A stretch of DNA of 64,000 nucleotides, taken from assembly GCF_036763085.1 (NCBI RefSeq), contig NZ_JBAIYU010000010.1:620001-684000 (forward strand), read 5' to 3'. A model generated the notes under the pieces. That model made no database searches, had not been told where the DNA came from, and saw nothing but the letters and a program-made list of their open reading frames with translations. Each line of letters starts with the position of its first letter. Position 1 is the stretch's first letter. The stretch is from JBAIYU01 sp036763085. Its GTDB lineage: Bacteria; Bacillota; Negativicutes; DSM-1736; Dendrosporobacteraceae. Below are positions 17,609-25,567 of the stretch, piece after piece. Both the position numbers and the translations under genes were made by a program.

Positions 17609-18815
17609 TGTTAGCTCCTCCCCATGGATTCTCCTTAGAAAACTCATGCATCTCAGTAGTCAATTGAGGTAAATATTCAGCTGGATCAACAATTGTTGGG
17701 GTAATTAATATTATAAGTTCGGTCTCATTTCTGGTAAAGGATTTACTTTGGAATAATTTACCGAGCACAGGTAAATCCCCTAGAAATGGCACTTTGGTTA
17801 CGTCTTGAGCTGTTTCATGAGCAATAAGACCACCAATTGCCATGGTTTGACCTGAGGATAGAGCAATAGCTGTCTCAGCTTTACGCATTTTTATCGGCGG
17901 TATTTTAAGATCGCCAACACCTTGTATACTCTTTGTCGAATTCCAGTCAAGCGAGCTAACTTCGGCTTTGATTCTACTGTTAATTAGCCCTTCATTATTA
18001 ACTTCTGGTTCAATGTCGAGCTTGATACCATACTCTTTCCACTCAAATGTTATTTTATTATCATCCCAAGCGATTGGAACGGGAATTTCTCCGCCTATCA
18101 TAATGTTAGCCTTTTCCCCGCTTAATGTAATCATATTGGGCTGGGATAAAATCTTAGCTGAGCCATCACGAACTAAAAGTCTCAGCTCAGAGTGTATGTT
18201 AGCATAAAAAGATCCTAGATTTTGCCGCTGCCCAAATAAAAATGATCCTGGCGAAGAGTATGGATCATTACCCCATTTTAGACCTATGTTCTTTAGCTTC
18301 TCCCGATCAATTTCAATTACCTGTGCCTCAATTTTGACTTGTACTGGTTTAGTAAGCTCTAGAAGGTTTACAACCTTTTCACCATACGCCTCCGCAACCT
18401 TTTCGGCACGGTTTTTCTGGTAACGGTCATTGACAGTACCTTCAAGGATGATAGTTTTGCCTACTTTACTAACACGTATATCGTTATAGCCCAGAATATT
18501 CTTAATTTCATTAGCAATTGGTAAGTCATCTGCAGCAACTTCTACCAAGTAACTCTGACGATTACCTGCCGACCATATATGTAAAGTGGTCATACCAGGA
18601 GCTTTGCCTACTAGCAGTATTTCATTACTTGATACCACTAAAACATCGGCTATTTCTGGATTCGCAATTGCTACTCTTTCAACTCCATAGTAATTAAGAA
18701 CTCTTGATTGGCTCACAGCCACAGCTAACTTTCCTTCCGCTAGCGCAGGCGAAATATTTATAGATATAAAACATAACATCATCATTATGAAAACAATAAT
18801 ACGTTTAAAATTCAT
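17577..18815 (-). CDS. rcpA: Tad secretin RcpA/CpaC (outer-membrane channel)
   Basis: 412-aa secretin. A Sec signal peptide (IIVFIMMMLCFISINISPALA) is followed by an N-terminal secretin domain, a BON-like domain (NEIKNILGYNDIRVSKVGK), and the C-terminal secretin beta domain with ILSQPNMITLSGEKANIMIGGEIPVP and the conserved VPFLGDLPVLGKLF. Secretins form pores in outer membranes, so this gene is direct evidence for a diderm envelope. It overlaps tadZ by 32 nt. Confidence 0.9.
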   Translation of the reverse strand: MNFKRIIVFIMMMLCFISINISPALAEGKLAVAVSQSRVLNYYGVERVAIANPEIADVLVVSSNEILLVGKAPGMTTLHIWSAGNRQSYLVEVAADDLPIANEIKNILGYNDIRVSKVGKTIILEGTVNDRYQKNRAEKVAEAYGEKVVNLLELTKPVQVKIEAQVIEIDREKLKNIGLKWGNDPYSSPGSFLFGQRQNLGSFYANIHSELRLLVRDGSAKILSQPNMITLSGEKANIMIGGEIPVPIAWDDNKITFEWKEYGIKLDIEPEVNNEGLINSRIKAEVSSLDWNSTKSIQGVGDLKIPPIKMRKAETAIALSSGQTMAIGGLIAHETAQDVTKVPFLGDLPVLGKLFQSKSFTRNETELIILITPTIVDPAEYLPQLTTEMHEFSKENPWGGANNGGKNKGVDR

Positions 18816-18849
18816 AAGTTTGTCCTACCTCTCTCAAATCTAGTAATCT

Positions 18850-19725
18850 TTAATCTAAAGGGACTGTTTCGACCTTTGTACCTCGAATCATTTTAATCCC
18901 TGAATTATCACTAGCTGGAGGCTTAGGACTTTCATAAACAGGTGGATGTATGAAATTTGGTGTGGGACTAGACGGATTAGTATTCACTGGTGATGAATGT
19001 GATCCAACCATCTCAGTAGGCGTAATTGTACTTGTAACAGCTATCCCATTGATAGGCAGATAAGGGCGCAACGCTAGGCGAATCTTGCCTTTCTCATCAG
19101 CCAAAGTTATTCTAGCTGCTTCGTCAGGAGAGACTGCAAGCGTTACAGTAGTTGCTTTAACAGGCTCTTTGGTCTCAGATTTATTTGCAGTTTGAGTTAC
19201 GCCTTCTTCAGCATCACGATTCGAAGCTAATACCAAAATATTCTGCAGCAGAAGTTGGCTTACATTATCTCCTATTGTTCCAGCATCAAACGTTACAACT
19301 ATATCAACGTAATCTCCTGGCTTAACAAATCCCGCAACTCCGGTGATTTCATTAACGGCCACAGTTAATGCTCGTTTATCCCGAGGAATAACCCCCGTAA
19401 AACCAACTGCCTTACCCTCAAATACTAAGCGGCGCTCGGTAACCTGTTCGCCAGCCAGCACTCTTTCTCTTGAAACAATTCCTATTACTTTATTAATGTC
19501 TGTAACCGCTCCTGGTTGAAGATATTCGACTGGAACTATAGTCTCCTGAACCATTTCGGCTGTAATCCTAGTTTTAGGTGGTATCTCCGCTTTGGCAACT
19601 ATTACTGGTATTCCTGTTACCTCTTTGTTTGCCGTACTCTTTAAATAGTTATATATCAATAACGAAGTAACTAAACTAAGAACTAAGGCAATACCTAATA
19701 AGCCTTTGTTGGTTAACTTTGCCAC
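18850..19725 (-). CDS. rcpC: Tad pilus assembly protein RcpC/CpaB
   Basis: 291-aa SAF-domain protein with one N-terminal membrane helix (GLLGIALVLSLVTSLLIYN), a periplasmic SAF domain (VIVAKAEIPPKTRITAEMV), an RcpC domain, and a Pro/Ser-rich C-terminal linker (about residues 240-275). It links the secretin to the inner-membrane platform. The start chosen is GTG 19725, behind GAGGCGGGGGGG; the longer frame from 19758 would put that ribosome site inside the gene. It is the first gene of the tad operon. Confidence 0.85.
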   Translation of the reverse strand: MAKLTNKGLLGIALVLSLVTSLLIYNYLKSTANKEVTGIPVIVAKAEIPPKTRITAEMVQETIVPVEYLQPGAVTDINKVIGIVSRERVLAGEQVTERRLVFEGKAVGFTGVIPRDKRALTVAVNEITGVAGFVKPGDYVDIVVTFDAGTIGDNVSQLLLQNILVLASNRDAEEGVTQTANKSETKEPVKATTVTLAVSPDEAARITLADEKGKIRLALRPYLPINGIAVTSTITPTEMVGSHSSPVNTNPSSPTPNFIHPPVYESPKPPASDNSGIKMIRGTKVETVPLD

Positions 19726-19905
19726 TAAAGGTCCCCCCCGCCTCAATATCTGGTACATTAATTGTACTTCAACGACGGGATATTCTCATCAGACTACTGC
19801 CTTATAGCTATCCAAGTTGTGGTCATAATTTTATAGGACAAAGGCACTATTCAACTATAGCAAAATCCATTCTATAGCTATTAAATAAATCCTGCCGATT
19901 TGTAG

Positions 19906-20002
19906 TTATCCACATATAATATTTGTATATATCCCGTAAAATGGGGATTTATTATAACTTTATCCACAATTGTGAGCATAATGTTAATAACTTTGTGGAT
20001 AA
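19906..20002. promoter_or_regulatory. cluster of three perfect DnaA boxes
   Basis: TTATCCACA occurs at 19906-19914 and 19960-19968, and its reverse complement TGTGGATAA at 19994-20002. Three exact consensus 9-mers within 97 bp is far above chance in non-coding DNA. No dnaA, dnaN or recF gene is nearby, so it is more likely a DnaA-titrating or transcription-control cluster than the main origin. Confidence 0.75.
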
Positions 20003-20044
20003 CCTTGTGTAAAATTACTTTTCACAAGGTAGTTTCATTCTTTC

Positions 20045-20083
20045 GATAAAAAAACAGAATGTACTAATCCGTACATTCTGTTT
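20045..20083 (-). terminator. terminator of the fold-III decarboxylase gene
   Basis: 13-bp perfect stem AAACAGAATGTAC/GTACATTCTGTTT (20052-20064 with 20071-20083), 6-nt loop, T tail on the minus strand. Confidence 0.85.
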
Positions 20084-20097
20084 ATCCTGAATAGCGT

Positions 20098-21279
20098 TTA
20101 TAATGTTCTGTTGCTAGTAGCAGCAGCTAGAGGAATGGTTTCAATTTCTTGTTTAACATCTTCCCAAACTATCCGGGTTGTTTTGGCAAACCCGTTAAAA
20201 ACAGTAGCTGATGCAGAGGTATATGAACCACAGTTAGGAACTAGGATTATATCATCCATTTCTAAAGGAACTGTCATTTTATCTCGGAACATAACATCTA
20301 GCGAGTCGCAGCTTGGTCCAGCGAAAGTTGCCGGAATTTTTTCAACATCCGGCTTAAAGGTTAGAAGCTCAAAATCCCAGTGATCAAAAATAACACCTGA
20401 GAATGTACCATATAAGCCATCATCTAGGAAATACCATTGCTGACTATTGCGATGCTGTGTTCCAATTACTCTTGTAATCAGATTTACCGTAGTACCGCAA
20501 ATAAAACGCCCCGGCTCAGCCCAAATTTCAATATCGGAAAAATTCTTTTCGAGCATTTCCCTTATAGTCCGAGTTATTGCCAAAGCATCAACTTCAGTAT
20601 CAATAGCCGGTATCGGGAAACCACCGCCAATATCTAAAATACGAAGTTTAAAACCTTCTTTAGCAGCATCATCAAAAAGTCTTCGGCAGATATTTATTGC
20701 ATCAACATAAGCATCAGCACTTAAAGACTGACTGCCAACATGGAAACATAAACCTGCAACGTCAAGCCCTTGTTCCCTAGCTATTTTAAGAAGGCGAAGT
20801 GCATCGTCAGGATGTGCCCCAAATTTTTTATTAAGATCAACCAAAGCCTTAGGGTTATCCACTCTTACTCTTAAGAGAACTGTCCCTCCCGGTATTGCTT
20901 TGGCCATTTTATAGATTTCACTTTCACTATCAAAGGTAAATTTATATACACCCGTACGTTTTGCAACAGCTAGTCCGTTGTGGGTTTTGAAAGGATTTGC
21001 ATAGACCATGCGATCTGGAGCTATTCCAAGTTCAGTCAAAGCCAGCATCTCACCATCGGATGCTACATCAAAACAAGAACCAAGGTCAGCTAACGTACGA
21101 ACTATTCGCTCATCTGGATTAGCTTTAACAGCATAATAGATTTTAACTCCCGGCAGGTTCTCCGTAAGAAATCTATAATTATGCTCAATTTGTTCTAATG
21201 ACAACACCAAAAGCGGTGTGCCATATTTTTCTGCTAAGGTTTCAACCGCAGACTGTGTGAGTTTAAAGATCTTTTCCAT
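20098..21279 (-). CDS. lysine/ornithine decarboxylase, PLP fold III (ODC/LDC family)
   Basis: 393-aa alanine-racemase-fold decarboxylase. The PLP lysine is K52 in YAVKAN; the glycine-rich PLP loop is DIGGGFP; EPGRF and the active-site motif GPSCDSLD, with the catalytic Cys supplied from the partner subunit, are all present. This is the eukaryote-like ODC family; in Selenomonas the homologue decarboxylates lysine and ornithine, and its cadaverine is built into peptidoglycan, which would suit a Negativicute. ATG 21279 with GAGGGGAGAGG is preferred to the longer frame. Substrate preference is inferred. Confidence 0.87.
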   Translation of the reverse strand: MEKIFKLTQSAVETLAEKYGTPLLVLSLEQIEHNYRFLTENLPGVKIYYAVKANPDERIVRTLADLGSCFDVASDGEMLALTELGIAPDRMVYANPFKTHNGLAVAKRTGVYKFTFDSESEIYKMAKAIPGGTVLLRVRVDNPKALVDLNKKFGAHPDDALRLLKIAREQGLDVAGLCFHVGSQSLSADAYVDAINICRRLFDDAAKEGFKLRILDIGGGFPIPAIDTEVDALAITRTIREMLEKNFSDIEIWAEPGRFICGTTVNLITRVIGTQHRNSQQWYFLDDGLYGTFSGVIFDHWDFELLTFKPDVEKIPATFAGPSCDSLDVMFRDKMTVPLEMDDIILVPNCGSYTSASATVFNGFAKTTRIVWEDVKQEIETIPLAAATSNRTL

Positions 21280-21477
21280 ATCCCTCTCCCCTCTTTCGTA
21301 TGTCTCTTTTAGGCATGATATGATTGTAGCATAATCAGCCGAAAGTTCAAGAAAAAATCGCAAAAAACCCGATAAATTTTTCGTTAAGTGCTAAATACTC
21401 AAAATATCGCTAAATATCATGCAATATTATTCATAATCGCTTTATAATTATGAAACATGATGCATATCGAGCAGACA

Positions 21478-22911
21478 TTATTGACTTTGAGTAATTTTTT
21501 TTGTCGATATCGACCTCTTCAATTGTGATTCTAGCGCATTTTCTAGTGCATCTATAGTGTTTTCGAGTTGCCCACACTGAATACGCTCTAAAAAATTTTT
21601 TTGAATTTTCCCTACTTGCGGACCAGCTCCAATTTTGGCAGCGATATCGCCGCCTTTTATTGCTAACTGAGCTGGAAAGAACGGCAAGGCTGATAAAACA
21701 GAAAAAACTAATTCTTCAAGATCATTAAACCTGCAATTAAGCTTATGCCGTGTTGCCAGACCATCCGCACGATATAGTTGGAACAGCTCCTCTACAGCTT
21801 CTTTGAATTGCTCAAACTGGCTAAACTCTTTAGAACGTCTGCGCAGCCACTTGACCACAGACTTTATTTCCGGCTGTGGCCCATGCATATGATTAGCTAT
21901 CAGCCAAGTTACTCTTTCAGCTACTATTCGGTCGACTTTCAGCCTTTTAAGCATAACTGAGGCCATTAGAGCCCCTGCTTTATCATGACCATGGTCTGTT
22001 GGTTCACCATACTCGTTCGTCCCTCGTATACCCGCACAGCCTTTTGCTATATCATGCAAAAGTGCTGCCCAGCGCAGCGTTAATTTTTGGGGGATAGTTT
22101 CTACTGCATTAATAACATGGCGCCAAGTATCTAAATGATGATAGCGCGAGTTTTGTGGAAGCTCATATAGATGGCTAAGCTCTGGCATAATTGGGACATA
22201 TATATCGCTATTTGCTTCGCGTGAACGGCATTCCTGATTTAAAAGTCCTGAGGTTAACATTAAGTTGAGCCCGCGGCCAGCATATTTAGTTAATAGAGTT
22301 TTTTCAATTTCGTTTCTTACCCTCTCAACAGATAACCCGCGCACTCTATATAGATTAGCAACCATCGCAGGGAAGATAGCCTTATCCATCGCAAACCCTA
22401 ATTGTGCTGAAAATCGTGCGGCGCGAAACATTCTTAATGCATCCTCGGCAAATCTAAGATGTGGATCGCCAACAGATTTAATTATACCCATTCTGAGATC
22501 ATTTAGTCCGCCAAACAAATCTATCAAGTCGCCATAAACGTCAAGGCACAATGTATTAATAGTAAAATCTCGCCTTGCCAAATCTTCTTCAAGCAAGGCT
22601 CCAAATTCAACCTTTGTTGGACGATGACTATCCTCACCATATTCTTCACGGCGAAAAGTAGTTACATCATAAGGCTTGCCATCGACTATGACCATGACAC
22701 TGCCAAAGGCCGCCCCAACTAATTCGGTTTTCCAGCCTTGTTTTGCCGCTATCCCCAAAATCTCTTTTGGTTGAGCATTTGTACATATGTCAATATCACT
22801 GTGGGTTATTCCAAGCATAAGATCCCTTACTGCTCCGCCAACTACATATGCTTTATAGCCACTATTTATAAATGACTGAAGTATTAAACGTGCATGCTTA
22901 ATTTTACTCAC
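21478..22911 (-). CDS. cca: CCA-adding tRNA nucleotidyltransferase / poly(A) polymerase family with HD domain
   Basis: 477-aa class II nucleotidyltransferase. The head domain carries GGAVRDLMLG and the catalytic DID (THSDIDICTNA); next come RRDFTINTL, the RMFRAARFSAQLGF helix, and an HD domain (WAALLHDIAKG) in the middle to C-terminal part. It adds or repairs the 3' CCA of tRNAs; the HD domain is typical of many Firmicute enzymes. The start is GTG 22911 with AGGCGGGG upstream. It is divergent from the peroxiredoxin gene. Confidence 0.88.
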   Translation of the reverse strand: MSKIKHARLILQSFINSGYKAYVVGGAVRDLMLGITHSDIDICTNAQPKEILGIAAKQGWKTELVGAAFGSVMVIVDGKPYDVTTFRREEYGEDSHRPTKVEFGALLEEDLARRDFTINTLCLDVYGDLIDLFGGLNDLRMGIIKSVGDPHLRFAEDALRMFRAARFSAQLGFAMDKAIFPAMVANLYRVRGLSVERVRNEIEKTLLTKYAGRGLNLMLTSGLLNQECRSREANSDIYVPIMPELSHLYELPQNSRYHHLDTWRHVINAVETIPQKLTLRWAALLHDIAKGCAGIRGTNEYGEPTDHGHDKAGALMASVMLKRLKVDRIVAERVTWLIANHMHGPQPEIKSVVKWLRRRSKEFSQFEQFKEAVEELFQLYRADGLATRHKLNCRFNDLEELVFSVLSALPFFPAQLAIKGGDIAAKIGAGPQVGKIQKNFLERIQCGQLENTIDALENALESQLKRSISTKKITQSQ

Positions 22912-23459
22912 CCCGCCTACGTTTTATATAGTATATTTTCCCATGAATATCTAGGTAATATCAAGAGATAATATAAAATGTAAAGGGTTCGTAATGGTTG
23001 AGCCAAGATTAGTGTCGGATCTTATAAGGTTCGGCATTAGTCGGCCAAAGATTAATATCGGGTCCCTGGCTCGGTATTAGTCGGCGGGAAGATGACTATG
23101 TGTCTTGTTAGGCTGTACAGCAGCCGCTGCTAAAGTGGTTGTTGTATGGTCGAAGCAGGATGCATAGTTGTCGAGCTAAGACTGTTAGGGGTTTTGGAGA
23201 AGAATACAGTAAGGCTGTATTCTTGGGTCTATTGTAGTCGAAAGATTGCAGTAGGTTCGGCAGGTATCCCTGGTAGTCGAGCAAAGGTCAGTGGTGGTTG
23301 TGTAATGCTTGTTGGTAGTCGAAAGATTGCTTATAGGTGTGTAATGATCATTATTGGCTGTAGCGTAAATCATTACGGGCTCTTTGTGAAAGTTGTAATT
23401 CCTGCGGCAGGGCAAGTTCTCTGCCGCTGAATTATTTAAACGAGGGAGCTGAAACTTAG
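22912..23459. repeat. 548-bp unexplained gap with degenerate repeats
   Basis: No convincing gene. From about 22990 to 23340 the plus strand shows many variants of TAGTCG(A/G), including two copies of GTAGTCGAAAGATTGC (about 23235 and 23318) and paired TTAGTCGGC units near 23040 and 23085. A perfect 10-bp hairpin lies at 23200-23224, and a GCGGCAG/CTGCCGC hairpin (23404-23427) sits just before the peroxiredoxin ribosome site. It may be a decayed repetitive gene or a structured leader. The frames that are open here have no family resemblance. Confidence 0.5.
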
Positions 23460-24020
23460 ATGAGTTTTCAATTATTAGACCTAGCGCCTGGATTTTGTGC
23501 CTCAGCCTATCATAATGGTAAGGAAACCGAAGTGTGCTTATCCAACTACAGCGGTAAGTGGCTAATATTGTTCTTTTACGCCTCAGATTTTAGCTTTGTC
23601 TGACCAACCGAATTAGCGGCAGTTGCCGACAATTATGAACAGATAACTAATTTATCAGCTAACGTCCTAGCAATAAGTACTGATAGTGTACTCGCTCACA
23701 AAGTGTTTCACGATATTTCCCCTAGCGCTAGTAAAATTACATATCCTATGCTTTCAGACCGAAATGCCTTAATTGCTGAAACCTACGGCGTTAAAACTAA
23801 AGATGGTACAGCTAATCGCGCTACTTTTCTTATAGATCCCTCAGGCCGTATCCGCTACTACGAAATATATCCTCTTGAGGTTGGCCGTAATATTCCGGAA
23901 GTTATTCGACTTATTCAGGCTCTTAAGTATGCCGAAGCAACAAACGAGGGCGTGCCCTCTGGCTGGCATCCTGGAATGCCTGGTATAAAAGCTGAGCTTT
24001 CCAAGGCAGGCCAGTACTAA
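23460..24020 (+). CDS. prxU: selenocysteine-containing peroxiredoxin (PrxU type), TGA read as Sec48
   Basis: AhpC/TSA-family peroxiredoxin, 186 aa if the in-frame TGA at 23601-23603 is read as selenocysteine. Codon 48 sits exactly at the peroxidatic Cys position: FYASDFSFV-U-PTEL against the family FYPxDFTFVCPTEL. The frame is open and well conserved on both sides (MSFQLLDLAPGF, then LAISTDS, YPMLSD, FLIDPSGRIRYYE). A hairpin at bacterial SECIS distance follows the TGA. The resolving Cys near the C-terminus is missing (GVPSGW where VCPAxW is usual); other cysteines are C13 and C26. Ribosome site GAGGGAG at 23442. Simple gene callers report only the part after the TGA. selA, selB, selC and selD must lie elsewhere. 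Confidence 0.9.
23601..23634 (+). promoter_or_regulatory. candidate bacterial SECIS element with its UGA
   Basis: UGA at 23601-23603, then a stem-loop at 23611-23634: AATT/AATT lower stem, a two-base mismatch, CGGC/GCCG upper stem and an AGTT apical loop with G in the second position. The loop begins 17 nt after the UGA, within the known bSECIS range. Confidence 0.75.
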
Positions 24021-24032
24021 TTAAAGTGAGTA

Positions 24033-24075
24033 TATAAAAATTGAAGCCTCTACATTAGAGGCTTCAATTTTTATA
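24033..24075. terminator. bidirectional terminator
   Basis: Perfect 19-bp stem (24033-24051 with 24057-24075) with a 5-nt loop and T-rich arms in both directions, between convergent prxU and the Cys-rich protein gene. Confidence 0.9.
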
Positions 24076-24078
24076 AAA

Positions 24079-24375
24079 TTAGATTGGATAGCAAGGCCGT
24101 GGATAGCAATTACGCCGAGGATAGCAGCTGAATTGACGTGGATAGCAGCCAAAAAGCCGAGGGCGACAGCCGAATTGACGAGGGTAGCAGCCAAATTGGC
24201 GCGGAAAACAGAAGCGACGAGGATAGCAACCAAAGCCGCCGAAACCGCCAAATCCTAAACCTAATATAACTTGTCGATCTTCTTGTCGCCAGTCTTCCTC
24301 TTCAGATAAATCCTCGTCGTCATCCCAATCTTCAATTTCTGGCTCTCCCCATTTTGGCTTTCTAAAGTCCTCCAT
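24079..24375 (-). CDS. Cys-Tyr-Pro repeat protein of unknown function
   Basis: 98-aa protein that I do not recognise. Residues 1-35 are very acidic (EDWDDDEDLSEEEDW); a Gly/Phe-rich hinge follows (GLGFGGFGGFG), then about seven tandem copies of a 6- or 7-residue unit of the type FGCYPRQ (variants CFPRQ, CRPRL, CYPRR). The unit repeats at DNA level with a period near 21 bp. It has nine cysteines, one per unit on average, and no signal peptide. The composition recalls small spore-coat or metal-binding proteins, which fits a spore former, but no family is claimed. Confidence 0.65.
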   Translation of the reverse strand: MEDFRKPKWGEPEIEDWDDDEDLSEEEDWRQEDRQVILGLGFGGFGGFGCYPRRFCFPRQFGCYPRQFGCRPRLFGCYPRQFSCYPRRNCYPRPCYPI

Positions 24376-24493
24376 TTGGGCACCTTCCTTTCAGTTATAC
24401 AGGGATCTAATCCCTTGCTACATAATATTCTTATATAGCAACAACTGCCACTGAAAGCAGGTCCTTTTATGTAGCCAGCAACATCCTATTTAA

Positions 24494-25153
24494 TTATGGT
24501 GAAAAATAGCTTGTATATTGTATAGTTATAGTCGATAAATTTATTAAATTATTAGTAGCATGCATTATAATCGGTGTCCATAGAGACTGACTGCATTTGA
24601 AGATATAGCCTAACAGCCAACTAAAGCCTGTCAAATATATTAGGCCATTAGCTATATCACTAATTGCTAAGTTATCAGCTATCCATGATGGAAAGTGTAT
24701 AAGCACAAAAAAGATTGTCACTAGAATGTTAGCAATGTTAAAACTCGTAGATTCCATTAGTTTTTGCATGAGAAATCCACGGAAGAATACTTCTTCAACT
24801 ATGCTTGCTATGACTACAATACTTAATATATCTTTTAACTCCCATTGATAATAAAAAGTTCCCTCCCCCTGAAAATGAATCTTTGCGGCAATGATAGTTA
24901 TTAGAATTGCTGAAAGTACACTTCCCCAAAGATAGCCAGAAATCAACCTACTTTTATCTAGCTTTAAGAACTCCACAACTTTTCTATTATCAACATATCT
25001 TATATACATATAAACAGGAAGAATTGTACCTGCAGTAAATAATCCTGGTACAGAATAATTTACTGTCGCCCAGACTACGATAAATATCCAAAAGTATAAT
25101 AAAAGGTAGATTTTGCAGCTTAAATATACTATAAGCTTTTTCCAGCATTCCAT
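24494..25153 (-). CDS. CPBP family intramembrane glutamic endopeptidase (CAAX/Abi)
   Basis: 219-aa polytopic protein with about six to seven hydrophobic segments. The CPBP catalytic motifs are complete: EEVFFRG (EExxxR) near residue 120, FFVLIHFP (FxxxH) and HATNN (HxxxN). Members cleave membrane substrates or act in bacteriocin self-immunity. ATG 25153 has GGAGGA 9 nt upstream. No bacteriocin genes are next to it, so the substrate is unknown. Confidence 0.85.
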   Translation of the reverse strand: MECWKKLIVYLSCKIYLLLYFWIFIVVWATVNYSVPGLFTAGTILPVYMYIRYVDNRKVVEFLKLDKSRLISGYLWGSVLSAILITIIAAKIHFQGEGTFYYQWELKDILSIVVIASIVEEVFFRGFLMQKLMESTSFNIANILVTIFFVLIHFPSWIADNLAISDIANGLIYLTGFSWLLGYIFKCSQSLWTPIIMHATNNLINLSTITIQYTSYFSP

Positions 25154-25250
25154 AAGCTAAGTCCTCCAAATGAAGATCTCATGCTTATCTTATGCCAAGC
25201 TTCCAATTTTTATTTATTTAGTCACAAAGGGTCTATTAATCATGTATAAA

Positions 25251-25270
25251 GCCGCAGAAGTTTCTGCGGC
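25251..25270 (-). terminator. terminator after the microprotein gene
   Basis: 9-bp stem GCCGCAGAA/TTCTGCGGC (25251-25259 with 25262-25270) with a short T-rich tail on the minus strand. Confidence 0.6.
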
Positions 25271-25293
25271 ATAGTGGACCACAAGTTATTCTC

Positions 25294-25410
25294 TTATATC
25301 CCTTTAGGACCCGCTTTTTTCAGCTTCTTTTCCTGGTCTGACTTTATAAATTGTGACGCTTTGCTAGCTCCAGTACTAACTTTACCAGTAGTTTCGCCAG
25401 AATTTTTCAT
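25294..25410 (-). CDS. 38-aa basic microprotein, function unknown
   Basis: Short open frame with an unusually strong ribosome site (AGGAGGAGGTGA, 7 nt before the ATG) and its own terminator downstream, which together argue that it is real. It begins MKNSGETTGKVSTGASKAS and ends KKLKKAGPKGI; Lys/Ser/Thr/Gly-rich, no hydrophobic stretch, no Cys. It could be a small spore or nucleic-acid-associated protein; no family is recognised. Confidence 0.6.
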   Translation of the reverse strand: MKNSGETTGKVSTGASKASQFIKSDQEKKLKKAGPKGI

Positions 25411-25522
25411 AAAATCACCTCCTCCTTTATAGTTTTTCCCGATGTTGTATTAGTAATTTGCGAAAAATAATTTAAGAGCACAGAGATACTGATTATCTTG
25501 ATAAAATACACCAGATAGAAAA

Positions 25523-25560
25523 AGGAAACTCGACTGCACTTTATAGCAGTCGAGTTTCCT
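25523..25560 (-). terminator. terminator of the TRAP operon
   Basis: 15-bp perfect stem (25523-25537 with 25546-25560) around an 8-nt loop, T-containing tail on the minus strand, 7 bp after the TRAP permease stop. Confidence 0.85.
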
Positions 25561-25567
25561 TAAGGTT

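Larger units (their letters stand above)
19726..20097. other. 372-bp upstream region of the tad operon
   Basis: No protein gene. It holds the presumed tad promoter, three consensus DnaA boxes, an 8-bp inverted repeat (ACCTTGTG/CACAAGGT, 20002-20009 with 20023-20030) and the terminator of the decarboxylase gene. Confidence 0.7.

Noticed and set aside
19906..20002. DnaA-box cluster as the chromosomal origin oriC
   Set aside because: No dnaA, dnaN, recF or rpmH nearby and only three boxes. A titration or regulatory cluster is more likely, though the full genome would be needed to be sure.
22990..23340. Repeats as a CRISPR array
   Set aside because: Repeat units are short, degenerate and irregularly spaced, and no cas gene is present.
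23601..23603. TGA in the peroxiredoxin frame as a nonsense mutation (pseudogene)
   Set aside because: It replaces exactly the catalytic Cys codon, the rest of the frame is intact, and a SECIS-like hairpin follows. Selenocysteine is the simpler reading.
23703..24020. A separate 105-aa gene starting at the ATG at 23703
   Set aside because: It is the C-terminal part of the selenoprotein; it has no ribosome site and lacks the thioredoxin-fold start.
24021..24251. Minus-strand 76-aa open frame
   Set aside because: It is another frame of the Cys-Tyr-Pro repeat gene, and its regular look comes from the same DNA repeats.
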